A stretch of DNA of 19,803 nucleotides, taken from the NCBI GenBank assembly GCA_002803225.1, contig NXFV01000877.1:1-19803 (forward strand). The letters are read 5' to 3'. This document shows, piece after piece, positions 1 to 10,753 of the stretch; positions within the stretch are counted from its first letter, which is position 1; every line of letters begins with the position of its first letter. This DNA comes from Gamarada debralockiae (lineage: Eukaryota; Ascomycota; Leotiomycetes; Helotiales; Hyphodiscaceae). The notes below the pieces were generated by a model. It had not been told where the DNA came from. It was given only the letters and a program-made list of their open reading frames with translations, and ran no database searches. The translations under genes were made by a program, and so were the position numbers.

Positions 1-299
1 GTATAAGTATCCTACTATCTTAAAGATCTTAAATAGTCTAGCTAATAGGTAGTCTAGCTTATTTAATAGATAATTTATTCTCTAGGTCTTTTTAATTATA
101 TAAACCTTATCTTTTAGGCTAAAATCTAATATCTGCTGCTTTTTATTTACTTACTTTATTTAATAGTCTTAAGCTCTTATTATATAAGTCTTAGTATATA
201 TAACTATATTATTAATTCTCTTTGCCTATTATTATACTTCCTCTTTATTAAGCTTTTTTTTTAGTATTTAAAACTCTTCTATTACTAGTATTTAATTAA

Positions 300-2500
300 A
301 GTCTAAATAGGGTTTATATCTATAGTCAACTATTAATAGGGATAAGCTAGTAGATTTGTAAGGTATATAGCTCTAACTATATTAAGGGCTAGTAAAAGGT
401 CTACTTAGTTATCTTAGTAATAGTTAATAAAAAGATATAAGTAGGTATTAATAATTTAATTAATAATTTTAGTTTAACTATTAGTTTAGATATATTCTAC
501 TATTAAAAGCTTTAACTTAGTCCTAGTAAACTTAGATAATTTATCTATAAAGTCTAAAATAAATTAAGGATCTTAATTACTAGTAATTATTAAGGGACAG
601 CCCTAGAACCTCTATAAGTAATAATAGAATAATAAGGTAGTAGTTTATACTCTTAATAGTTAGTAGGCTAATATACTATTTAGAGAGTCGATTAACTATA
701 ATAAAGATATTATTATATCCTTTACTTACTAAGCCTAAGACATAGAAGTCTATAGAAAGATTATTCTAAGTTTATAAGGGGATTAATAATAGGTATAATA
801 GACTAAGTATTTTATCCCTTAGCTTATAGGATTTCTAGTACCCCTAGTAGTTTACTATATATTAGTTGACTTTATTACTTTAATTTAGCTACTAATAGAG
901 CCTCTTAAGTAAGACCTTTATCTTATTTCTACTAGGATAAGCTATAGCTATAGTAATATAGACTTATTATATAAAATAGGTCTATAGGTTATTATAGCTA
1001 TTTAGTATAACTACTTTCTTATTATAAAGTAGTAGACTAGTTAATATCTCTTATAAACTTGTCTTTTCCTAGGCTTTAGTTTATTTTAATTTAAGGCTTA
1101 AGTCTATATAATTAACTTATAAGATCTTCTCTATTACTCTTAACTTATTTATTACTTTAATTTTAACTAAAGTAAAGATAACTTTTAATAAAAAAACTAG
1201 TCTAGTTTTCTTAGCTTTCTTTACTAGCTTTTATATAAATATTAATTTATCTTTTTAAGATAAAATATTAATAATAGTATTTTCTTTACTTAAATAATAA
1301 ATAATCTTATAATAGAACTAAGATAATATATCTATTTATTATATTTAGTACTTATTAAAAAACTTCTTTATTCTAAAGTACTTTAATACTTTATAATTAA
1401 TAATAATTAAGAAGCTTAATAGACTAATAAGTTTTATCTATTATTCTTTAAGTCTTAAGATAATAGTAAAAAGTTCTTTATTATAAATCTTATAATAAGT
1501 CTTTACCCTTTAAAGAGCCTTAAAGTAGAATATAATAAGATACTATTATTTATTAAAGATATACTTTTAGGAGAGTACTTTTATAATAGTAAAGTTTAAA
1601 TAATTAATTTTTAACTAAGTTTCTTAGTTATATTAAAAATAAAAAAAGATTAAAGCTAATAAAAATAATATCTTAAGTCGTTTAAAAGAATTTAATTAAT
1701 TCTTATTAAATATAAACTTTAGTAAAATATCTTTTTTAATTAGTTAGTTTAGCGGGTAAGAGATATAACTATAAGCTTAAATAAACTTTTAATAAAAGTT
1801 ATAAAAACTAAAAAATAATTAAACTTCTCTTTTTATTAAGAGTAGTTCTTAGTTATAAATAATAGTAGTCTTAATAAGATTTACTTAAATACTTTAATTT
1901 AATATTATAAACTTTAAGAAAGTTATTTTTAATACTTTAAACTTATATTTATAAATATTAACTTATAATTTAATATCTTTAAGCTTTTATAAGATAATTT
2001 AAATATACTATTAGTATTTTCTTTTATCTTTAGAAAAGATTAATATATTATTAATATATATAAAGTAAAAGTTATTTAAATAGTCTATAAAAATAATATT
2101 AATATACTATTAGAATATAACTAACCTATTATAAAGTCTAAAAGACAAAATTATTAGTTTAAAAGAGCTATACCTTATCTAGAAGACTACTTATATTATA
2201 GATACTTATTTTATAAGGATTTAATTAAAGGTATATTATATATTAAGTTTAATAAATACTAATAATTTAATTAATTAATTAAATATTTTTAAAATAAAAA
2301 GTAAAAGGTATTAATCTTTTTTTATTAAAGTATTTAATTAATAATAATTAATATAAAAGTATAAACTCTTATCTTTTTTCTTAATAAATAAAACTAATAA
2401 TAAATAAAAGGAATTTAATAATTTAATAAATCCCTTTTTTAAATTCTTTACTAAGTATTCTTTTATTTTCTTTAGCTCTTAAATACTTATTTTATAAAAG
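300..2500 (-). pseudogene. Ty3/gypsy pol remnant: reverse transcriptase, RNase H, integrase
   Basis: Minus-strand conceptual translation keeps gypsy pol landmarks in order. RT (about 2,500-1,750): an INYY*LNTLIKKD stretch like the family's DYRALN-x-KDRYPLP; the catalytic box at about 2,060-2,034 reads YINNILIFSK where YLDDILIYSK is expected, both Asp having become Asn as G-to-A change predicts; then a LKFIILN and YNFY*KFI stretch matching LGFIxS and CNFYRRFI. RNase H (about 1,740-1,250): IYNKELFTI, NYKVLKYF and LSKENTIINILS, matching IYDKELLAI, DHKALxYF and RPGKENxxADxLS. Integrase (about 1,000-300): remnants of the H2C2 zinc finger, then LSIDF (family SMDF), VNRLSK, and N*DP*F for DRGPQF. 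One frame is kept from about 2,500 to about 615, where a 1-base shift appears. Nearly all stops are explained by CAA, CAG, CGA or TGG mutated to stops. It cannot encode a working enzyme. Confidence 0.87.
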
Positions 2501-5120
2501 TAAGCTATCTTTATTAATAGTTCTAGTCTATTAAAGTATAATTTATAATTAAATAATTAAAATTAAAAAAAAGTATTTATAGCTTTTTTTAAGAAAATAT
2601 TAGCTAAATTATATAACTATACTAATAAAGAGAACTATAGCTTTTTAAGTTCTTTAGTATTTAAGAATATAATATTATTAAGAGTATCTAGCTTATCCCT
2701 ATTAAAAGTATATATAATATCCTTAGCTAAAGTATAATACTTAAATACTTATATCTTCCTTAGTTATTAAAGTAATATAATTAATTAAGCTCTTAAGTAT
2801 AGCTTTTATCTTTACTTTTTAAGTACTTAATCGATCTTATTAATTATTACTAATTTAATATAATAGTTTATTTCCTTAGTACTTATTTAAAATATAATAG
2901 CTTTAATAAAACAAATAAAGTTATTATTTGAAGTATTTATCTTTATAGTATTAAAGTCTAATTCTTTTTTTTAATTAATACTTAATCTTTTATATTTAAA
3001 AGTCCTTTATTAATAATAAAAGTAGGTTCTTTTTTTCTTTTAAATATTTATTACTTATCTTTTTTAAGACTTTAATTAAAGTATTAAAAAGTTAGTCTTA
3101 TTAATTTATATCTTACTAGTTTACTTTATAGTCTTTTAGCTAGTAAAGGTAATTTTATTAATAGTCTAGTAAAATATTATATACTATTAGTTACTTTTTT
3201 CTTAAGATTAAATTATAAAAGTTAAGTTTAATAATAAGAAGATATTATTAAAGTTAAGTATACTTATTAAAGTTTAAATTAATTTCTAGTATTTCTTAAA
3301 TAGTCTTATTAAGCTATTTATTAAAGCCTTATAAAGAAATTAACTTTTTTAAATTATATACTAGTAATTATAATACTTTTATTAATAAGTAAATATACTT
3401 TTAGTTAATTAAAGTATATATATTTATTTTAAAGTCTACTAAAGCTTTAAAAGGAGTATTTTTATTATTTTAGTATAATTTATATTTAACTAAAAATTAG
3501 TTTTTATTAATTAATTAAAACAAATTAATTAGTCTTTAATAAGTATTTTACTTTAAAAGAGCTATCTTTATATTTAAAGCTAAGCTTTTCTTAACTTATT
3601 ATTATTATTAAATAAAAGGTCTTTATTTAATAAGTTTAAATTATTATCCTTTAACTTCTTTTAATTAAATTTTAAATAATTCTCTTTTATAAGTATAATT
3701 TAGTTTAAATCTAAGTAATTTTTCCTTTAATACTTAGTCTTATTATAATAATAATAAGTAAGCTCCTTAAGCTTATTTTTTTTTAGTTTCTTAATAATTA
3801 AGCTTCTTTAATTAAAAGGATAATATATAACCTATAAAATTTAAAAGTTAACTAGCTAATATTATATCTTTACTTTTATTTAATATTTATTTAAAATAAA
3901 AGTATTTTACTTAAAAGGCTAATTACTAGTAAATAGTCTTATTTTAATAATTTTCTTTAAATTATTAGTTTTTAATTAAAAGTAATTAATTCTCTTATTT
4001 TATATACTATTTAACTAACTCCTTTAATTTATTAAATTTCTTATCTTTTAAACTCTTTAAAAGTTTAATACTTATTTTATTTATTAAATTATTATATTAA
4101 TTAAGTAGTAATTTACTTAACTTAATTATAAAATAAGTAAAATTTACTTAAAATACTAAAAATAATTTATTTCTTTATTTTAGTTTATAATACTTTTCTT
4201 TAACTTCTTATTACTTTATTTTCTTATTTTTATTATAAACTTATTAAAAGATTTTAAAGATCTACTTAATAAATAAGATCTAGTTAATTAATCTTAATAA
4301 TAATTAATTTTAAATAAAGTCCTTAATATCTTTAGTAACTAATTAAGTAATATAAGTAATTTTTAAAGTCTTATTATTAAATTTTAAAAAGTTTTATATT
4401 AATTTGTTTTATATATTAAATATTTAATTATTAATTTTATAATTATCTTTCTTAGTAAAAAGTAATAAATCTTAGATTTAAATAATATATTAATAAAAAT
4501 AAAAATACTTAATTTAAACTATTTAAATTAATAAAGTAATAGATCTTTAATATTAGTTATCTTTAGGTTTTTTAAATATAATTTAATATTCTTATAAATT
4601 TACTTACTTATTCTTTTATTTTATAATATTTTATTAAGTAAGCTTTTCTTTCTCTTAAAGTCTTTTAGTAATTACTTTAAGTTTATTAATTCTTTTAATT
4701 AAATAATTAATATATATATAGAACTTTTAATTATACTTAATTTATTTATTAATATATTCTTATAAATAGTTAATTAAATAACTATAAGTAAAAATTCTCT
4801 TTTATTAAAAAGTAGTTTTTAATAATTTTTTTTTTATCTTTTACTTAAAGTTAATTAAATACTAATTAATATTATCTTTTAAAATAATAATAAAATAATT
4901 TTCTTAATATTAAAAGTTATTAATATTAAAAACTAGCTCCTTTATTTTATCTTAATAAAGTACTTTATTTTTTATTTTATAATAAGTAAGTTAAGTTAAG
5001 TTTATTATAAAAGTAGCTATACTTAGTCTTATATTATTTATAAATAACTTAATAAGAATTTTAATTATTATAAATAACTTAATAAAGGTTTTAACTATAA
5101 AGGCTAAAAGAATTCTTTTT

Positions 5121-5488
5121 ATTTAAAATTAATAAACTAAAACTAATTATTTTATTTTTTTTAAGTTAATAAAGTAAAACTAATTATTAAGTTTTCTTTA
5201 TTTTAAATTAATAAACTAAAACTAATTTTTTTATTATAAAAGAAGTTAATTCTTTTACTTTTATTAATATTAAAGATTTTATCTCTTATTAAATAAAGAG
5301 GTCTTTATTAAATAAAAGAAAATTAGTTCTTTTTCTCTTATTAATATTAAAGTAATATTATTTATTTTAATTAAAGACTAAACTTTAAGGTTAACTAAAT
5401 TATAAAAGATATAAGCTTTTCTTTATTTTAAATTAATAAAAAAGATTAATTTTTTTTTTCTTTTAAGTTAATAAAAAAGGACTAACTA
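5121..5488. repeat. Imperfect repeat cluster, unit resembling TTTTAARTTAATAAA
   Basis: A motif of the form TTTTAA(A/G)TTAATAAA followed by (C/G)TAAAACTAATT or a degenerate version occurs about five times: near 5,121, 5,159, 5,201, 5,426 and 5,459. A separate pair ATAAATAACTTAATAA lies just upstream near 5,039 and 5,077. The copies differ by point changes and small indels. They could be an old tandem array inside the retrotransposon's LTR or leader. In sequence this AT-rich some similarity arises by chance, but the shared AACTAATT ends argue for duplication. Confidence 0.5.
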
Positions 5489-5733
5489 TTAGTAATTAGT
5501 AAAGCTAAGCCTTATTAGCTAGTCTCTTTAAATCTTTATAGTTTAAGAAAATTATTAAATATTAAGTATAATATTCTATTATTATACTTTAAGGATAATA
5601 TTAGACTTTTACTAGATTAGTATTCTATTACTTCTATAGGCTAAGTTAAGTAAGCTTAGTATTATATAATAGTAAGATTAATATAAAGGTCTAAAGCATA
5701 AAGTTCAAAGATTATAATTTATTAAAAATACTA

Positions 5734-5766
5734 AGCTAAAGAAAGAAAGAAAGGAAAGGAAGAGGG
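5734..5766 (+). repeat. GA-rich purine tract at the edge of the AT block
   Basis: A run of GAAAGAAAG and GGAAAGGAAG units, almost pure purine on the plus strand, ends the AT-rich block. The retroelement is on the minus strand, so this is on the wrong strand and side to be its polypurine tract. It is more likely a simple-sequence stretch at the edge of the element or its LTR. Confidence 0.5.
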
Positions 5767-5935
5767 TAAGCCTCGACTTTTATAATACTGGGGTCGACCC
5801 CTGCACGGCCGTCCACTGGTTCCAGCCGCAAATACATCATGTGATAGTACTAGCCATCACAATCCTAATACCTTTGAATACAATTAAGTTCCCTTAGTTT
5901 TTCAATAAGACAACGCTCCTTACGCAAGCAAATGG

Positions 5936-6405
5936 ACCCTTCGAGCACTCAAAAAGGCTGGAATTCCTCTCTATAAGTATACTGTAGTGGGGTTTTGTGG
6001 TCCATGCGCACGTGGTTCGCAGACACGTGATGCAGGACCAGCATAAATATCGTGCGATGCGCGCAACTTGTACTCTTCTTTCTTCAGGCAGTTCACATTC
6101 CAACAATACATTCATTATCTCTTGATTCACAGCGCAATCGGGACGCGCTTATACTCGCATTTTGTTCCTTCTACAATACTAGCAACTCTCCTGATATAAA
6201 TGCAATAGAAGGGGTTTGGATACCTTTACGGATTGCAATTACGCAATAGTAGGATGCCCTATATACTCTAGAATAGACGGAACGGGCATAGCGCGCTAAA
6301 TAGGAGAGTTATTCTATAGATAAGATTAGATTTTTAGTTGCAAGACAAGCTGCGATTAATACGCTAATTTTAGAGTATGAAGGCGGGAATGAGTTTCACG
6401 GATAA
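5936..6405 (+). pseudogene. Tc1-like DDE transposase remnant
   Basis: Three pieces of a fungal Tc1-like transposase remain on the plus strand. At 5,936-5,983 the frame reads TLRALKKAGIPLYK, like the end of the DNA-binding helix-turn-helix (TVRRALKKAGI). Near 6,026-6,050 VMQD lies next to PA and HKYR-like codons, resembling the VMxDNAPxH segment that holds the second catalytic Asp, disturbed by a frameshift. At 6,187-6,215 SPDINAIEGVW matches SPDLNPIExVW, which holds the third acidic residue. The same frame continues to YEGGNEFHG and a stop at 6,403-6,405. Stops after 6,247 read TAG where Gln or Trp is expected, which fits RIP. The HTH and the second Asp are only about 45 bases apart, so the segment with the first Asp has been deleted. 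Terminal inverted repeats were not found. Confidence 0.72.
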
Positions 6406-6880
6406 TACTTTAATTTGTATATATATAACTAAGAGGGGGCAAGTACTTTTCGTGTTCTGACTCTACTTCGCTTGTACCTCTAATTAGCGTCAGCGGATTT
6501 CAATGCCCGTCGCCTTCGTACTTAAAAGTCTATATATGAGCTATAGTATTATATAAACGATCTACCCTTATTATAATATATATAGAGAGTAGATTATCTA
6601 AAGAATACTAGGGCTATAAGAGAAAGAGTTCTAAGTCGAAGATTATACAATACTCTAATTTAATAAGTAGCTTATCTTCAAGCATATATCTTATGTAAGA
6701 TATATAAAAAGCTCTAACTAGATTAAGGCATTTAAGTAGAGTAAGTAATATAATCGAGTTAACCTATAATAGAGATCTATAGTAAAGTATAATAATTCAA
6801 GTAAATAAACAAATAAGCTTTCCAAGAAATATTTTAATGAATACAAAATACCAAGGGAAAGAAATTTCCTAAATCCAGCC
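6406..6880. other. RIP-like AT-rich tail, no gene seen
   Basis: Apart from about 90 bases of mixed composition (6,430-6,525), this stretch returns to TA-rich sequence with the same lack of CpA and CpG as the left block. GGGGGCAAGTACTTTT at about 6,435-6,450 resembles the terminal repeats of some fungal Tc1/mariner elements, but I could not find its inverted partner on the left side. No open frame of useful length is present. Confidence 0.5.
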
Positions 6881-6907
6881 AAATCGTGATAATTCCTCTA
6901 TTTTGAG

Positions 6908-9900
6908 TTATGGCGGTGGAGAAGATACCGGGATCGAGGCCAATAAGGTTTGGTGGGGCAAAGAGGACGTGACCGTCTTTCCTTCTTGTTGCAATGAATT
7001 GAGCATGTCTGATATTTCAGTACTGAGCTCGGGACTTATCATGAGCTTTTCCAGAGATTCCAGCAGATCCCTGGCTTCGTGGGTCTTTTCCATAGCTTCG
7101 CTTGTCTTTCCAAGTGTCTTCTTTGTCCCAGCGAGGTCCAAAAGAGCTTTGGTCAAAACCTGAGGATCTACTCTATCTCCGTTTTCTTTCAGCCTGTCCA
7201 CGGTTTCGGCTTGTATACTGCAGGCAATTTCTAAATCGTCTGTATTGATATATACAGCTGCCATATTAGAGCGGCTTTCATAGTAATGCCGTGATTGAGA
7301 CATGTACGCTGTCTGGTCCTTTCCGTCTAAGACTAGCTCAGATAATTCTCTTTCGCCCTGTGCTTGATATATTGAAGCTAGGTCGGAAAGACTTTGAAGA
7401 GTTGCCGGATCGTCATTTCCCAGGTGTAGCTCCTCGAGGGAAATCAGTATCCACTGAAACTCGGCTGCGGCTTCAAATAACTCGCTGTCGGTGTAAATTG
7501 CGACCAGTCTTTTGACACTAGACATCCTTTGACGCCATAGCTGCACTTTCACTGGCGAGAGTTCTTTCGTCATGTCGCGCTCAAGTTCCAGCTTTCGAAG
7601 AACGTTACCCAACTTGTCGATGATTGCTGCTCTCAGCTGAAGCCTTTCGGAGGTATCGACCGTCAATGGATTATCAGGCATCTTTGATTGTATCAAGCGA
7701 AGGTGAGTTGCGAGAACCTGAAGCTGCATGTCTTCTGCATTACTGAATTGCCCCAAGTTTTGGAATGCGGAAGACAAATCGATCTGAGAAGTAAGTGTGT
7801 CCGGATGGTTATTTCCCAGGAGTAGGGCGCGTGTTTTTAGTATGTCTGACATTTCCTCTACTGCTTCTCCCCAATATCCGAGCCGGCCTTTGATAAAACT
7901 CACTTCATGTCTTGCACGTAAACTATCAGGGTGGTCTTCACCTAGTCGAGTTGATATCCCCTCCTTGGCCTGCAATGCGTCATTTAAGGCCGGCTCAAGG
8001 TAGCCCAAGTGCCGCTCTGTGATAGCCAGTTCTAGTAGTGAAGACAGCGTATCGAGATGTGCTGGTCCCAGCTTCATGCACCGGTTTTTATGGGCTCTCT
8101 TGTGGAGTTCCAGAGCCAATTTTACATTACCCAAGGGATGCTCTCTTTCGATAATACCAAGCAAATGTATCGTCGAGAATATCCCTGGATGGGTCTCTCC
8201 AAGAGCAGTCTCGCGTGATTGCAGGCGTTGCAGCAATATTCTCACATGATCTTGGGCTACCGGCTCTGGATTTGGAGATTTGTCCACTATCGCCTCCTCT
8301 TGCGAATCATTTCCTGACCTTTCGGCCCCTCTCAAGAATACTTCACATTGCCTCGAGAAGATTCTTCGCGTAATATCGCCAGATCTATCCCAATCTGCTA
8401 CCTTGCAGTATATTGCCGCCAGATCAGACTCGTAGCTGAGAATGGCGAAACTGTGCCTTTCGGGATGTGCAGATGCCACTTCCAGAACATGTTCCCGAAG
8501 TGATAGAGCGTACGCTAGCTCTCCTCTAGCGACATGCACTTTGGCAAGCTCAATCATCGAGCTCATGGTCTGAGGATGGATTTTTTTCAGCACTTTAATG
8601 TTCGCTTCCACAAGATATTTACCAGTGCTCCTAGCCTCTGTCAAACGGGCCTGTGTCCTGTATACGAACATAAGCGTTTCGAGGACATTCAAAACAGTTG
8701 GATGGTCTTTCCGAAGACCACGCCGCATTCTTTCCAGAGTCTTATGGCATGCTCGCTCCGCTTGGTCGATCTCACTCTTCAAAGCAAGAATCCGAGCTTC
8801 GAGGCCGCAGCATTCCAGCGTCGCTACGTGATTACATCCAAGAGACCGTTCCATGGACTTTAAAGCTATTTGATTAATCGAATACGCTTTGTCGTAATTG
8901 CCAGAAAGAGTGAGAATCAAAGCCATGTTCACTCGAATCGCGTTTATCCTTTCCAATCTTTCAGTATTATCTCCTTGAGAACGCATTTCATTTTCGGCCT
9001 CTCGAAGTACTTGCTCGATAACAGCCACGGCTTTCGTGAAATAGCCTAAATGGGCGTGAACCAAAGCCAGGGCGTTCCTAGTCAAAAGGGATTCTGTTTT
9101 GGCGGAGGAATAGTCGGGGTATGATGGTGGTGGTGGCTCTATCCCACGATCCATCCGTTGTAGTGTTTCCTGAAGCTTTTCCAAGGCCCTAGAGTATTCC
9201 CCCAGCTTATCAAACAAGACACCACGCCAGCGCGCGACTTGAAGATATTGATCCTCAAATTTGCCCGCTTTGGCCCTTACCTCCAACTGAGCAAACGCTT
9301 CTTGTGCTTTTGCGAAGTCTCCTTCTTGTAAATGTAGTATAGCGATCCTAAGGCGAATTTCAATCATCATCCTCGTATCCTTCTGCTCTTCTTCCATAGG
9401 AAGGATATTCTCTAGAATACGTCTGGCTTGGCCAAATTCACTACTTTGATGATAGGCGGCAGCTAAATCGGCGAGCATATCATGATCCTTCTGATTCATA
9501 ACAGAACGGGTCTTCAGAGTCATTGTGCGGCTATAACTGAGCGAGGGTAATTTGACAGTCTCCTTGGGATGTCCGAAAGCAGTCGAGGGCTCGGCTTCGG
9601 GTTGATAACTTGCCTCGAGATCCGGCCCAAACGGCAAGTCCATGGACAACATCGATCGGCTACGAGAAACACTGTTTATGTATTGACTGGGGCCAGGATC
9701 AGTGGACGAAGTGCCAGGGGGAAGCATTTCCGCACTTCGTGTCCAGGTACTAGACGATGGATCGGGATGGGAATTGGTGCTCAGACTCTGTGAGGTGACG
9801 TCCCGCATCAATTCAATGAAAGACAACAGCTTCTTGTCAGATTGATCCCCCTGCTTTATGTTTGGTAAGGACAATTGCTGCCAATCGATATGACTATGGT

Positions 9901-10753
9901 TCGAAGCACTGCTGCCACAAGAGGAGAATGTACTTTGGCGGCTGGGTGACTTCCACGAAAGGCGCTTGGAAAGCCTAGACTGCAAATAGTCAGAAGCTTT
10001 CCCCTCTTGTACTCGACTAGAAATCCATACCCTCTCCATGCCTCGCTGGTCCACACTCTCTGTGAGGATATCACTCCCTATTTCGATGGACTTGACAAGG
10101 AGTTGGCCTTTCCTCTCTTCAACCATGAGCTGAAAGTTAACTCCCGTAGTCTTTACGGTCCGGTATTCAAGTGGCTGGTCTGTCTTCTTTTCCATCCGCA
10201 AAGAGCGCAAGATATTCGTCCGGTATTGATCCCATTCCGATTCGTCATTGAAATGTGGCAGACCAAGAAATATCGCCCCCCTAGCCCTTTCGAATATCGG
10301 CAACAACTGGTAAGAAGCAAGAGCTTGCTGTACTATTAACCCAGCTATTCCATGGCCAAGGAAGATGCGTTTTCGCTTTCCGCCCTATGCAAAGTTAGTA
10401 ACGTTGTAGCTGCCGCACAGTGAGTGTTTACCTCGGACTTTTCTAATTCCTCAACGTCGTGTTGGAGATATTCCGATAATAGAACCAGGCATTTTTTACC
10501 TGCGATGAGAAGCTCCGCAGCGTTGAACCCAAATTCATAAACGCTAGCAGATACCCTGAGATGTCGCAACCAGTCCCTCTGTGACCTTCGGAGTGCACTG
10601 GTCTTCCTCAACTTCAGAGCATGGACAAATATGATCCTAAATTTAAGATGTTAGGGGTCTTTGAGAATTTAAAGGGCATATTTTCTACTCAAAATAGTCC
10701 GCATCCAACTCTTTCGGTGGCGCTCGGAGTTCTTTGAAGGTTCTGATTGGCAT
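6908..10753 (-). CDS. SesB-like alpha/beta-hydrolase (pseudoenzyme) with C-terminal TPR array
   Basis: My gene model has three exons (10753-10689, 10636-10432, 10384-6908) and two introns. Intron 1 is 10688-10637 (52 nt, donor GTAGAA, branch CCCTAAC). Intron 2 is 10431-10385 (47 nt, donor GTAAAC, branch ACTAAC, acceptor CATAG). Both junctions keep frame and give 1,248 aa starting MPIRTFKEL; a stop lies in frame four codons upstream. Residues about 20-225 follow the lipase-like domain found at the N-terminus of many fungal NLR-like proteins: IIFVHAL, WLRHL, VYEFGF, RIFLGHGIAGLIVQQAL (about 96-112), ARGAIFLGLPHF. The nucleophile elbow GHSxGG is GHGIAG, and the expected NHRDM/DHRGM histidine is DQRGM (Q203), so catalysis is unlikely. 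A Ser/Pro-rich linker (about 230-390) leads to kinesin-light-chain-type TPRs up to about 1,230, with HPDTL, HPDSL and HLDTL starts about every 42 residues. No P-loop was seen. TPRs bind proteins. A role in self/non-self recognition is inferred from family and from the divergent HET neighbour. Confidence 0.9.

Larger units (their letters stand above)
1..5767 (-). mobile_element. RIP-degraded Ty3/gypsy LTR retrotransposon (left end outside window)
   Basis: One continuous AT-rich block with no open frame of useful length. Sampled 60-base lines run from about 27% G+C near position 850 to about 10% near 3,700 and 4,450. Remaining cytosines sit almost only before T or C; I count about four CpG in 5.7 kb (near 688, 1679, 1752, 2832). 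This is the footprint of repeat-induced point mutation. The minus strand between about 2,500 and 300 translates, ignoring stops, into gypsy pol in the order RT, RNase H, integrase, so the element points left and its 3' LTR lies beyond base 1. The right limit is set where GC-rich unique-looking sequence begins near 5,767; LTR ends were not identified. Confidence 0.88.
2501..5767 (-). mobile_element. Probable protease/gag and 5' LTR side of the gypsy element
   Basis: This stretch continues the RIP-mutated block upstream of the reverse transcriptase on the minus strand, where gypsy elements carry protease, gag and the 5' LTR. The length of about 3.3 kb would fit. I could not recognise the protease DSG motif, a gag zinc knuckle, or a primer-binding site: base composition has dropped to about 10% G+C in places, so little coding information is left. 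The assignment rests on position and on the uniform mutation pattern. A second nested, equally degraded repeat cannot be excluded. Confidence 0.5.

Noticed and set aside
5734..5766. Polypurine tract of the gypsy element
   Set aside because: It is on the strand opposite to the element's coding strand and at its 5' side.
1..5767. Centromere or CRISPR-like AT-rich array
   Set aside because: No regular spacing of identical repeats, and gypsy pol can be read through it; RIP explains the composition.
5841..5860. GTGAT..ATCAC inverted repeat as a transposon terminus
   Set aside because: Only 5-bp arms, and no matching copy at the right side of the Tc1-like remnant.
6908..10306. A single-exon 1,132-aa TPR protein starting at 10,306
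   Set aside because: That start is a TTG codon. The frame stays open upstream and encodes the nucleophile-elbow region, and two introns connect it to an ATG at 10,753, so the longer model is better.
10345..10611. Separate small minus-strand gene
   Set aside because: Its 60 sense residues are exon 2 of the TPR gene; the remainder is read-through into the 47-nt intron and beyond.
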